This document shows positions 21,221-32,686 of a stretch of DNA of 64,000 nt, piece by piece. The DNA is from Mytilus galloprovincialis (Eukaryota; Mollusca; Bivalvia; Mytilida; Mytilidae). Below the pieces are notes generated by a model. That model made no database searches, was not told the DNA's origin, and was given only the letters and a program-made list of their open reading frames with translations. A program made the translations under genes and the position numbers. The stretch lies in NCBI RefSeq assembly GCF_965363235.1, contig NC_134844.1, positions 74,021,497 through 74,085,496 of the forward strand, given 5' to 3'. Positions within the stretch are counted from its first letter, which is position 1, and each line of letters begins with the position of its first letter.

Positions 21221-21565
21221 ATAACATATACAATGTATATTGGAAGAAAACATACAAAACATATGGCTGCATTTACATTTTACTTTAGTGCGCATGCAGG
21301 CATGCAGTATGGTAAAAAGAACAGTTCAATACATTGCCATTGCATACCTAAACGTTTGGGGTTCTTGTTCAAACAAGTCGTTTGGGCAGGTACATATAAT
21401 ATACATGTATGTATTACATGTCTCTAAGTTTGAGTATGTAGAACATAAGATTCTATTCTTATGTATGAATTAGTTGTGCTACTATTTGTATAAGCTACCT
21501 CAATTTTATGTGACACTATTTTGATTGGAGTTTGACCAAAACATACTTGTTGCTTTAAGTATGTA

Positions 21566-21575
21566 AATAAATAAA
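21566..21575 (+). terminator. Poly(A) signals of the DUSP gene
   Basis: Overlapping AATAAATAAA, 346 nt after the stop codon, is the first good signal downstream. Confidence 0.5.
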
Positions 21576-21599
21576 AATATGACTCAAACGCATGTGTTT

Positions 21600-22090
21600 C
21601 ATAGTATAATAAGCCATATATATATATATATATATACTTAAGAATTATGCTCGATAGTCTTATTATTGATTTATAAGGTGTCTATAGGTACAGGAGCAGC
21701 TTTTGTAAAATTACTACCAACGAACATGTATACAATCATTTGTGTATCAAATGTATGTTTTATAAACAATTGTTAAAGAAATTCATTCCATATTTCCTGA
21801 GTGTAATATATGTTAGACAATTTTAGTTGATTGGTTGGTTGGAAGGTTGGTTGGTTTGTTGGTTATAAAATGTTTGCAATGTATCAAGTGACAAGTTCTT
21901 TATATCGAGTGGTTGGAACCGCTGTATTGGTCGATTTGTTGTTACGTTTAATGGTTGATGGATTGAATTTATAAATATTGACTGTTTTCTAGGTTAAAAA
22001 TACGCATATTTTATATTGTCTATTCATTGATTAATGATTTATGTACGTGACGTCCAGTGAAAAATATTTGACGATTTTTTTTTACTCAGA
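21600..22090. repeat. (TA)n, TTGG-rich and GTCCAGTG repeat block
   Basis: (TA)n at about 21617-21637, a GGTTGGTTGGTT-rich run at about 21830-21865, and a TGACGTCCAGTGAAAAATAT block at 22048-22070 related to that at 9640. No gene. Confidence 0.5.
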
Positions 22091-22499
22091 GAAATAGGAA
22101 AGGTGTTTTCCTCATGGAAAAGAGAAATAGGACGGCGACAACTTCCTCGATTCAATGAACAGGCGAAAATCTAAAATTCAATGCTATTTTCAGATTCACA
22201 CCAACACGTAAATAACAAATACGAAAGTTCTGATACGGGTTCGATATAAATTGCAATTAAAAAAATACACTACAAATAAATTGTAAAGTCTGATGAGTTT
22301 AGAAAAGGGAATAAAATGTATAAAACAAGATTCAATGATATTTCATGACGAGTGTTAAGCCTAGCATGTCCAAATGCAATTTATGATATTCAAATTAATT
22401 TGGTGTTTGCGCATGGCCTGGGAGAGATAAATTTTCTCTATTTGTAGTTGCCATTTATGGACTTTCATAAAACATTTTGACCTTTTTAGCATTGTTTAT

Positions 22500-22880
22500 A
22501 GCCTGGTTGAACGGAATATTAGCGTAATACAGTTAAAGCATAATTTTATTTATCTATCATAACATAATAGTAAAGATTACAGGCAAAAAACGAAAAAAAA
22601 ATTATATAAAAACAAACCGTCATTCAAGGACATAATTCCTATCAGGAGTTGATTAAGATTTCGACTAAGCGATAACCAAAAGTTCCAAGTGGTGAAGTTA
22701 AAGTCATGCCCACGAAAAAATAACATACACCATTACGAGTTGGATGACCAACATGGCATATCAGTTTCACAGACCGACAACGAATATGTTCCGATCATCG
22801 TAAACACAACCCCAGTCTCATTTTCCATCAATGTAAATACCAAATTAGACTTATCATGCGTAGATATTGAACTTGGAGCA
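22500..22880 (+). repeat. Duplicated segment, copy 1
   Basis: Matches 23250-23570 with the same order of words: AGCATAATTTT, CGTCATTCAAGGA, GTGAAGTTAAAGTCATGCC, GAGTTGGATGACC and TCAGTTTCACAGA. An old local duplication about 750 bp apart. The small open frame here is not conserved in copy 2, so it is not called as a gene. Confidence 0.65.
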
Positions 22881-22909
22881 ACATGACTGGAGCTACATGT
22901 AGAGAAAGA

Positions 22910-23060
22910 TCAGTTTATTCTTCCGGAGAACCTGCGATCACCCCGGTTTTAGTGGGTGTTAGTGGTGCTCATTCTTTAGATTCCTCGATTCTGCGTTTTG
23001 TGTGCTGCTGTAATGAGACTGATGTGGTGTGATTGCCAATGAGACAACTATCATAAAAAG
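22910..23060. repeat. Interspersed repeat fragments
   Basis: CTTCCGGAGAACCTGCGATC then ACCCCGG resembles the block near 46265-46330. GATTGCCAATGAGACAACTA at about 23033 belongs to a short repeat that recurs near 24690, 38250, 39105 and 56855. Confidence 0.55.
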
Positions 23061-23249
23061 TTCAAATAAAGTAAAATGAGCAACTATGTGCAAATGTACG
23101 GGCTTCATCAATGAGAAAAACCCTTACCTTAATGTATTGCTATAAAGATCCCGACAGAAAATAAATTTGGAACAATTCAATTTAGAAATCTTAGGTTATT
23201 TTCGACTACATATCGATCACTACTCTTCTTTTTTTTTTTATCCTTGCTG

Positions 23250-23570
23250 AACAGATGATTAGCTCAAAACAGTGAAAGCATAATTTTCTTTATCCATCAT
23301 ATCATAATACAATTATTAAGATAACAAGCCATCATATTACAATTATTAAAATATCAGACAAAAAAATGAGAAAATTTTTGAAAAAAAACGTCATTCAAGG
23401 ATGCTTTTAAAAGACTCAATTCTACAATGTGTTAACCAATAGTTCCAATTTGTGAAGTTAAAGTCATGCCTACAAAAAAATTACGAAGACCATAATGAGT
23501 TGGATGACCGTTATGGAAAATCTGTTTCACAGATGACGAACACTGAATATGCAAAACACAGAACAGCGCT
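23250..23570 (+). repeat. Duplicated segment, copy 2
   Basis: Partner of 22500-22880, with more indels and substitutions. Confidence 0.65.
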
Positions 23571-25040
23571 AAGATAACTCGAAAGGCAGGATTTAAACGT
23601 GCATGCTTCGATGATCTTAGCCAGAGCGATCGATTGATTGTAATTATGTCTCCGTTCATTGAAAAATCGCAGATCTCAGAAAGAAAACAATCCGAACAGA
23701 TCTTATTTAGATTATTGATATCAGAGGTATCTTTTTTTGAGATATCAGATCAATCGCCAACCAATCTAACATTTGCAAAGAAAGAAAAATGGATATGAAA
23801 ATTTCACAAGATAATGAATGTAAGCATTGTCATTCAGATAAATCGCCAATAAAATTGTTTTCAGTACAAAACATTATGGACCCTTAACTTAAATATTCCA
23901 ACTCGGAATTTATTATTATATTTTAGATCAAAACTACCGTAAACTGTATGTAAGGACATAGTTAGTTATATTGGCTTCATTAGCTGGTAAAGTTAAGATA
24001 ACGCCTTCCTCCTGAGAATCTGAGACTGTTATAACACAGTAGTCAGCTTCCTCATATTATAAATAAAACTTTTAAGGACCCGTCATCTGAGTGTCCGATT
24101 GAGGGCTTTTTTTTCTTTTTATTTAAGGAGATGATGTTTCATATTTCTTTTTGATTATAAATCGAATGAAAAAGATCTTAAATAAACGAAAACGTGCAAA
24201 ACTCGCAAGCAAGTACCCTCTTGGTAAATAGTTTCACTGAGTAAAACTTTATACTGAATGCCAGTCGGTTGTATGACAGTCTTCACTATGCCTACACAAT
24301 AATTTATATTTTATTTGCGATCTTGTTTTTATAGGGGGAAATGTGGTCCATCTTTAGAATAAAGGTGTATAAAACATGTAAAAGGCATATAAAAACACAC
24401 TGTAATATTTGGTGTCTAATCAATGTTATTCTTTTCCGGAAATTTTTCAACCTTTTATCCGGAAACGGATAAAGTATTAGAGATGAAAAGTCATGTCATT
24501 GATACGTTTTACTAATAGCAATCAATAACTCTTTGTTTAGAATAAGTTTTGACATTGAACAAATGTTTTGCTGGAGATTTTGACACATCAACACTCTGAA
24601 AAATGACAGATTACAGGAACAACCGGAATGGTAATAGTTATCCGCGTCAATTTTTTTATTTCGTTTCTTCAATCAAAACATTGTGAATTGAGAGTTGTCT
24701 TATTGTCATTCATACCACATCTTCCTATATCATGTATCAAGATCATGTTTGCATGAAAGTGTTACAGCCTGATATGTCATAATTGTCTATAACCCTTACT
24801 CTAAGATGGGGGTTAAGGGTTATTTTCGTACAACGTTTTCCGCCTTTTTATTTGTGTTTTGATGCTTTATTTCCCTTTTACTCATGTTTGGTTTCGTGTG
24901 TGTGCTAATGTTCCCCCAATACACCATATCACTATTCCTGGCTGGCCCTTAGAATCTGTACTGCTTAAACTATTGACGTCACACAACAATCACTTTTCCA
25001 TTCATTGTGGAGTCAGATATTTTGTATTATGGCGTCAAAA
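23571..25040. other. Non-coding stretch
   Basis: No gene recognised. A GAGAGTTGTCTTATTGTCAT + TCATACCACATCTT repeat fragment lies at about 24688-24724. Confidence 0.35.
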
Positions 25041-25042
25041 TT

Positions 25043-26667
25043 TTAGGCTTAAATTAAAATATTGTTTGTTTGCAGTTTACCGACCGACCCTTGAAAATCC
25101 TCCCGACTGTGAAAATTTTATTGCTTTATAGTTGAAGAATTTTTTTTTAATACTTCTATTGACGCGATCCGGAACTTTGGGTCCTTTCCGGAAATGATTT
25201 AAAGTCTGGGTCAATTACGCATTTCAAGTTCGGTTTTTCTTAGCTTCCCGTCAAGCGTTCATGTGACCATTTAATGATAGAGCACATGGAAATTGTTTAC
25301 AGGTATCCATGAAGTCACGGAGGAGTACTTTACGCTGTCGTCTCGTGTCAATTTTAAGACAAATAACAAACAAAAAAGTTTATTAGTAAACTGTTTATAC
25401 AGATTCAGGCACATGTAATGATGTGTGATGATATCATTGACGATGATGCAGCGGATATTCATAACTGACACGATAACCATTCTGTCTCAAACAAATCGGG
25501 TACACAATCTGTGGAGCCTGACTTTATGGAACCAATTTTAGTGGTTAAATAATTCGACAGCAGCTTGAAGTATGGCATATTTTCTACAAATCGTTGTGAA
25601 GACGACAAAGATGAAACCACTCCTCCGTGACTTAAATCTTCATGGATATCTGTAAACACGCCTGTACGGAGGAAGGGCTCATTTGAAAGGTTAATGGATA
25701 TAGATCATGCCAAATCAATAAGAAGCAACCCTAACTACACAAAGATGTAGAGGAAATGAATGGTTAGCTTGAAAAATAAATATACTCTCTCTATATTAAA
25801 TCTATCTTCGATTGCAATGAGTATGCTCCTTTAGGATAAGGGGGCCGGCTGCCCCACTCATTGCAATTATTCTCTTTCTTACAATATTAAATATACCCAA
25901 ACTGTGTGGCCTGTGTGAATTCAATTAAAACATGTCCTTAGGAGCTATGCTGCCAATTTTTTTTATGCATTAAAAACATTTCAGTACAGACCATTTACTT
26001 TTAATGGGGTGCTATGGATTTCACCCCAAACTTTAGATTTCTTTGGTTTTCATTAAAGCCTGGCAAAAATATAACCTTATCACATATAATTAAATATTGT
26101 TAGAAATATGAAAACAGTCGAATGTCTTAATACTTTTTTTTCAAGTTGCCTTTTTTTCAATTGAGGAAGATTCAATGGTTATTTTTTTTTATTATTAAAA
26201 ATACACTCTTTAATACATTGTCTTATAAATCTTTAATATCTACATTTTTCTGATGAAAATACTCTACTCATGAAAACATTCTAGTCAAGAAGCATACATG
26301 TCTGAATATATTTCTTTAAAACAGTTCTAGTCATAATGACATTCCTTGTTTATAAGTGTTCCAGTATTTAATAATTATACCATATTTTATGTCATAAATT
26401 GGATAATGACACTATGTTAAAGTTTCTGTTTTGGTTAAAAAGTTTTTTATCTGAAAATGCCTGTTCATTTGATGTTGGTTTTCAGCATGTCCAGTGTTTG
26501 TTGTTTTAAAATGTTTTTTTTTCTTCACAAGAAACTTGGTTTAGTGTAACTGCTTGTTTAAACTGTATTTTGGCTGATAAAATAAAATATTTTTCCTACC
26601 TACCGACCCTTCAGTCTGAAGGTACAGTCGGAAAACTGCAAACAAACATATTTTTAAGGTTGGCCTT
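25043..26667. mobile_element. 1.6-kb element with inverted ends, containing a second foldback
   Basis: The left end TAAAATATTGTTTGTTTGCA then GTTTACCGACCGACC is mirrored on the right by CCTACCTACCGACC ... GCAAACAAACATATTTTTAA. The same end type (TTTGTTTGC, AAATATTTTTAA, GGCC) bounds the element at 27760-28050. No transposase. Inside, 25284-25664 is a separate foldback with arms sharing TATCCATGAAG and GTCACGGAGGAGT. Confidence 0.55.
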
Positions 26668-27759
26668 ACAGGAACCTGTGTGATGACATGTACAAAAAAT
26701 GTAATGGCGGACAAAACAAATACATGTAACTACATGTATAAGGTGTATTCATATCACACTATCATGACCATTACATTTGGGACCCATTGAAGAAAAATAT
26801 AATTACAGAATAACTAATCGAAGAATTCAAGTGGAGAAAAATATTCAACAGGTGACCGAACAAACGTTAATTCACAAATGAGTGTAGCGCATGAGTTAAT
26901 TATCAATGTCGTTCTGTCACGAGTTGAATTCTTTTATTAGTTAAATAGATACACATGTAACTCTATAGCATGTATCAGGTCATTACAGATAATATCATTC
27001 TGAATTTACAAAACATGATCATGTACTCATCAAAGTGAGAGGATTAGCGCTATAAAACCAGATTTAATCCACCATTTTCTACATTTGAAAATGCCTGTAC
27101 GAAGTCAGGAATATGACAGTTCTTGTCCATTCGTTTTTGATGCGTTTTGTTATTTGATTTTGCCATGTGATTATAGACTTTCCGAATTGATTTTCCTCTA
27201 AGTTCAGTATTTTTGTGATTTTAATTTTTGCATATGGTTTCTTCATTCAGATGATTCTAAAATTTGTAAAAGCTTTTCGAAATTTATATACTTGGACTAT
27301 GTATAAAATGATGTACATTTACATGTATGTTTATCATGGTTTTATCATGTTTATTTCTAAATTTTTAATTTCTCTTTGATAACTAGATTAAGGAAATTTT
27401 GACATCTTACTTAAATAGTTTCATTAATATTGCTCAACAAATGCTTGGAAAGTAAATTTAATGTGTATTTCAGGCAATCAATTTTTAAATATTTTCCTTT
27501 GTACTTTACTACAGTTACTCATATATAAAATGGTAGTATAAAAAAAATTGAGTTAACTCCCCTAGGATGCAAAATAAATCGTTATGTGCAATAATAAATA
27601 TATAAGTCTTGAGTGCACATGCTTGCCAAGAAATACATATATTTCAAAAAGTATTTCTACAATTACAAATGTAGGTAAATGTATACCCTTGATTAATAAT
27701 GGGGTAGAATGGAATACATACATGTGATGTAGATTTAGAAACCATGTTAACTACATTGT
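26668..27759. other. Non-coding stretch upstream of the first BET1-like exon found
   Basis: A repeat fragment at about 27055-27130 (AATCCACCATTTTCTACATT, CGAAGTCAGGAATATGACAG) is shared with 42838-42905. The missing first exon of the BET1-like gene may lie here or further upstream; none could be identified. Confidence 0.35.
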
Positions 27760-28050
27760 AGGCCATAAAAAAGAATAGGTTTGTTTGCCCTAACCCTACC
27801 TACCCAGAAAATAGCTGCCTACTCATAATCTTTTATTGTCCTGATGTGAAAATATTTTTTTTCATTCAGATAGGCATGAAGACTAATAAATATGATAAAC
27901 ATCGGATACTTATAATTTATCTTTGCCAAAAAAAAAAAGAAAATGCCTACCTACATGTACATGTACATTTGTACCTACCCACCGTCTCAATGTTTGGGTA
28001 GGGTTTGGGCAAACCAAAATATTTTTAAGTGTGGCCCTAGGCAATATGAC
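27760..28050. mobile_element. Foldback MITE just upstream of BET1-like exon 2
   Basis: Left arm GTTTGTTTGCCCTAACCCTA, right arm GGGTAGGGTTTGGGCAAACC. Outer parts are TAGGCCATAAAAAAGAATA and ATATTTTTAAGTGTGGCCCTA. About 290 bp, non-coding, ending ~40 bp before the exon. Confidence 0.65.
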
Positions 28051-28091
28051 ATGTAATTTTTGTATGATGACCATATATTTTTACATTTAAG

Positions 28092-28177
28092 GATTGTCTA
28101 GATCAGAAGAAATGCTTGATTCTGAAAACCAAAGACGAGTTGATGGATTATCAGACAAAGTATCAAGACTGAAATCA
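28092..28177 (+). CDS. BET1L: BET1L exon (N-terminal half of SNARE motif)
   Basis: Acceptor TTTAAG before 28092, donor GTATGT after 28177; enters with 2 nt of a split codon and ends in phase 0. Confidence 0.9.
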
Positions 28178-30521
28178 GTATGTGCTAACCTGACTTAATA
28201 CAGAATACTGTAAATTCAGAAATTATTGCAATGTTTTCATTATTGCGAAAAATTGGACAGTGTTATACATTGTACATGTACATGTTATAATTGCAATAAT
28301 TCAAACTCACATTTTGAATCTTTTTTTATATGAATAAAACAGGACTTTTCTCAATATCACAAAAAATAAAATTGCATTTTAGTCTAAAATTTAATTACAA
28401 AATCGCAATAATAAATGCAAGCAATAATTTGTGAATTTACTGGTCATGTATACATAATATAAATTTTTCAAAAACATCACTGTATCAATGATTAAAAAAA
28501 TGTGTAACATTGATCAGGATCATGAGGATGTTGTGTTTTTTGGAATGAATTTTATCTTTAAAACACAGCAGATGCTCAGCTGTATGCCAATCAAATAAGA
28601 CAGTTCTTATTGTGTGACTATAGTGTTTAAGAATAACAATCAAATATCTGAATGTCTTTACTGCCAGATAAATTTTTAGTTAAAACTGAACACAATAATT
28701 TCTGAATTTACTGTAACTTGTGCAAGGTGCATGAATCTAATATCTGTTCTAAAAATATCATATTTTTGTCATTGTTGAAGTTATCTTTACAATTGAAGTT
28801 TAACCTTCCTCACTCCAAATAATTGTAGTTAAATCAACTACATTCAATTCTTTATACAATGTAATATTTAATTTCACTTCCCACTGATAAATTTAAGCAA
28901 TTTGTACCCATCAGTGCATACAAGCACTTAATTATTGAATGATATATAGCAAGCGAGTAAAGCAAAACTGGAAGATTATATGCATAAACATGATAAAACA
29001 ATATATTTTTCAAACAGAGAAGTTGTAGGCCCTCTAATCTGTTACTGATTCAATTTTCATATAGTTCTCTTTCATAATTTAACTATTTTCAGCTTGCGTT
29101 TGATATAGAAACAGAATCAAAAGACTCTAACAGATACTTGGACGACATGGTAGGTTCTCAATCTTCTTGTTTTCTCACAATTTTTATTTTGTTGATTAAA
29201 AACATAAAAGTCATAGGGTCGACAAAAAGGCAAGACACATATCAAATCTCAACAGATACTAATGAATTGCTTTAAACAAAATGAAAGTGACAAAAATTTA
29301 CAATAGATTAAGAATTTGACAGAAAATGAAAAAAAAATATAGTACATTTAGTATGTTACCATTTTGTTGAAACTGTGAAACCAGTGAAGAAGAATTACAA
29401 GTCTGATGTGCTTTTAATCTGTTCTTTGTATTGTATTTTAATTATTTTATTTTTTTTTATCAAATTTCAAGGGTATGCCTGGCCGTTTTGACGTAAAAGT
29501 AGCTACACACCTGTATCCCTGAATCCTTTTGAATGAATCATATTAGTTGAAATATACGAATTAATAATATTGAAAGTTATTGCAATTGCATAAACAGTAA
29601 AAGTTTTCATATTACATTGTAGTACTTTAGTCAAATATGTAACTCTGAAACAAGTTTTGAAATTTTATTTAAGTTTGTCTCTCATAAAAGTATATATATA
29701 TATACATATATACATGTATATCAATGAAATTTGCTATCTGACAAAAAGTTAACTGCAAAAACTCTTATAATCATTCAAAGGAATGTTTTTTGTATATTAT
29801 TTTATTTAACAATTAAAGTGCAGTGAAAATAAATTTTGTTAACGTCTGTGTTATTATTGCCACCGTCTTGTTTACATTGGTCAACGTCGTCTATCGAAAA
29901 ATAACCAATATCAAGGTCAACTACCGAAAGTTCTCTCGACCAATCATATCAACGTATTCCCTAATATAAAATCCAAGATCGATTATTTGAACAAAACATC
30001 TTTAAATACATAAGATTTTAAAAAACAAACATAAAAAATAAATGAAATAACAACTAATCATATTGTCTCCTGTCTTGAGACAATATGATATGTAGCTATA
30101 AATTTCCAACAAAATCAAATGATGATTTTCATACAAATATGGTCGGAAATTAATAATATAACTATTAAAGCGTATGTATCAGGTCAATACAGGATATATC
30201 GACCCAAAAAAATATATCAACCTCAGACTTTGTCATCAGTCAATATACTTCTTTCAGGTCACCTCATACAAAGGCTATACATTTAATTGTAAAATAATAA
30301 ATACTAGTTAAACTAAATGAATCATCACAACTGATAACAATTTTACATTGCAGGGTAATGACTTTGAGAGTACACATGGATTATTAGGAGGAACAGTTAA
30401 TAGACTTTCTCATATGGTGTCAGCCAACAAAGGAAACAGGAAGTTGATGTGTTATATGATTATAGGACTTGTGCTGTTGTTTTTCTTAGCATATTATCTC
30501 ATTACAAAAGTGACTAGTTGA
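28092..30521 (+). CDS. BET1L: BET1-like Golgi Qc-SNARE (first exon not identified)
   Basis: Three exons: 28092-28177, 29093-29149 and 30354-30521 (stop TGA), all GT-AG, giving 103 complete codons after a split first codon. The order matches human BET1L (GS15): a SNARE helix with SEEMLDSENQRRVDGLSDKV, SRLKSLAFDIETESKDSNRY and LDDM, then GNDFESTHGLLGGTV, then NRKLMCYMIIGLVLLFFLAY as the single C-terminal membrane anchor. BET1L acts in retrograde and intra-Golgi vesicle fusion with syntaxin-5, GOS28 and YKT6. The human protein is 111 aa, so only a short N-terminal exon of about 5-15 codons, ending in phase 1, is missing. Introns hold MITEs. BET1 itself is a less likely alternative, because the RLKSLA and NRYLD blocks fit BET1L better. 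Confidence 0.92.
28206..28441. mobile_element. Foldback MITE (ACTGTAAATTCAGAAATTA family), copy 2, in BET1L intron
   Basis: Left end TACTGTAAATTCAGAAATTA, right end GCAATAATTTGTGAATTTAC. Same family as 3062-3272. A third end lies at about 28682-28710. Confidence 0.7.
28711..29092. other. BET1L intron sequence
   Basis: AT-rich, no further feature recognised. Confidence 0.35.
29093..29149 (+). CDS. BET1L: BET1L exon (central SNARE motif)
   Basis: 19 codons, LAFDIETESKDSNRYLDDM, acceptor TTTTCAG and donor GTAGGT. Confidence 0.92.
29150..30353. other. BET1L last intron
   Basis: AT-rich, with a (TA)n run near 29691-29720. A short palindrome around 30062-30092 (TATTGTCTCCTGTC-TTGAGACAATA) is present. 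No exon recognised. Confidence 0.35.
30354..30521 (+). CDS. BET1L: BET1L last exon with membrane anchor
   Basis: 55 codons plus TGA. Acceptor TTGCAG. It encodes the end of the SNARE motif and the transmembrane helix CYMIIGLVLLFFLAYYLI. Confidence 0.93.
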   Translation, partial: GNDFESTHGLLGGTVNRLSHMVSANKGNRKLMCYMIIGLVLLFFLAYYLITKVTS

Positions 30522-32358
30522 GAGGTCTCCAATGTTTATATTGTTTTGCAATGAGTTTTAAAATACCATTGAATGTTGATTATCTTATAACACCTCTGCA
30601 GTTTCTCCCTGTTGGTCCCAAGGTATAATTGAACAGGATTCTTTTGTTTGCTCATATTTGATAGAGGTTATACAGGCTTGACTTCTATCATGGGGTGACT
30701 CATGTCATTTATTTTGACAATAGAAAATCATTCTACATTCTTTCATGTGGAGCATCTGAAAATTTTTGACACTAGAAACTTTTTTGATTGTACCTTGAGA
30801 TGTATAATTAACCCTATAGCTAATTAGGTGAATTTTTTGGATGGTGGGCATTGGTACATAGTGGAAAATGCTCTGTTATGACATCACCATTGTTCAACCT
30901 GTGTTGAGGATACACTCCTTTTATCCATAATAAGAGATGACGCATCAAAAATCTTTAGAAAAAATATATAAGCTTTTGTATGTAAAGATGTGCTCCAAAA
31001 TTTAAGCTTTAACATTTGTCCTCAGGAAGATTCTTTGTTAGAGGATATTATCAAAATTAACAAGAGCTGTAGTGTAGTTATTTTATTCATTTATTTTGAT
31101 AAAGTACATTCAATGGTATTTTTAAAAGCTGTGTAATTGATTAATATTTATTGTGCATTATTGTTATATAGATGGGGTAATATTCTGAGAAACATCCATT
31201 TTCTTCAGTGCGGGTCACTGTTGGTATCAATTTAAAACCGATACAGATTATGTGTATGCACTTTCCTAAGGTTGGTTCCCTCCATAAAATATTCAGTATG
31301 CCTTCGGAATATACAAATGTTATTGTGAAGAATTTCAATAAAGATCTTGTACCAGTCCAGCACTTCCCTTACTTAGCTCTGACATTTAGTTTGTTCAATC
31401 AAGTCAGGAGATTGAAAGTTGTTATCCATTCGTTTAATATTTTTGAGCGATTGATTTTGCCATATTCCATTTGATTATGGACTTTCCATTTTGATTTTTC
31501 CTTTGAGTTTACTCCTTTAAAATTGAATACAGGGTCATTCAACATGTTCAATTGAGATAGTAGAGTATTCGGAAGCCATTTCAAAAACATGAAATATTGT
31601 TTTAAAAGTTGCATGTATATTTTGTTGTATTGTTCTATGTGCAAAACATCTTGTATTAACAATCAGTGTGTTTTATATTTGTATAAAAGTGGACCATAAA
31701 ATATCATTAAAACATGTTTAATTTATTATCACTTTCAGTATTATTGCACATTTTTATTTCTCTTTTTTTCCATCATTTTGTGAATGGAATAGATGGTATT
31801 GTTAATTGTCATGAAAAAGATATATATAAACATGTACATGAAATTGTAGATTATCTTTGCTCCTCTCAGAGAGATTGGTTTTTTTTACTTGAGCCCGGAA
31901 GGCATTAGTGAGAAAAGCAATCGAGTTGAGTGGACTAATGATAATCTGTTTATTGCTATGTTACCTATGATGACATTGTCAATTTCATTAACAATATCAC
32001 ATGCTTCCTTAGTTTCTATTGTCTGTCTGTCTGTCCATCCATCATTCTGGCATATCAGTTTTCAACATTTTTTTCTTCTACTTGAAGATGTTCATTTGAT
32101 ATTTGGTTTATTGTTTTATCATAAGAAGTTATAGATTAAGATTGAAATTTATTTTGGTCTTATGATTTTGTGCAGAGTTATGGTCCTTGAACTTAGAAAA
32201 TTCACTCAAATAAGCAGTTTTCCGCCTTTTAAATCCCCACTGGAAAGCCTCTTACAGACTGAGTGGGTGTAAAATCGTTGTTATTGATCGCCGATGACAA
32301 ACAAACTAATGATCAAGGATTCAGTATAACATGAGAACTCCAGTTGTCCACACTGTAA
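30522..32358. other. Downstream region of BET1L with repeat fragments
   Basis: Probable 3'UTR. AATAAA at 31337-31342 lies inside a repeat block (about 31200-31510) whose words GTATGCCTTCGGAATATA and AGAATTTCAATAA recur at 55448-55500. No other gene recognised. Confidence 0.35.
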
Positions 32359-32548
32359 GGGAGCTACCATTTGATTTTTATGGGGGATGGGGGGGGGGGG
32401 GGGGGGGGCTAGGATGAAAAATTTTGTCCTGCATTTTTTTTTAGTTTTAATCTCTGTCCTGCCTTTTTATTTTTCACTCTATTCCGTCCTGCCTTTTCTT
32501 TTTAGTTAATCCTGACTTTTTTTACCTAAATTGTCATCCTGACTTTTT
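32359..32548 (+). mobile_element. Harbinger-like MITE, copy 1, left part (split by insertion)
   Basis: It starts GGGAGCTACCATTTGATTTT after TAA, then a G-run, GCTAGGATGAAAAATTTTGT and imperfect 'CCTGCCTTTTT' repeats. It resumes at 37222-37303 after a 4.7-kb insertion flanked by TTTTT. The far TIR is lost or degenerate. Confidence 0.75.
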
Positions 32549-32686
32549 ATACGACCGCAAAATTTGAAAATTTTTTCGTCGTATATTGCTATCACGTTGG
32601 CGTCGTCGTCTGGGTCGTCGTCGTCCGAATACTTTTAGTTTTCGCACTCTAACTTGAGTAAAAGTGAATGGAAATCTATGAAATTT

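Noticed and set aside
22689-22886. 65-codon open frame
   Set aside because: The duplicated copy at 23450-23560 does not keep the frame, so there is no sign of coding constraint.
26702-26745. ATGGCGGAC as the first exon of the BET1-like gene
   Set aside because: No donor gives the required phase 1 without creating a stop at the junction with 28092, and the encoded residues do not match the BET1L N-terminus.
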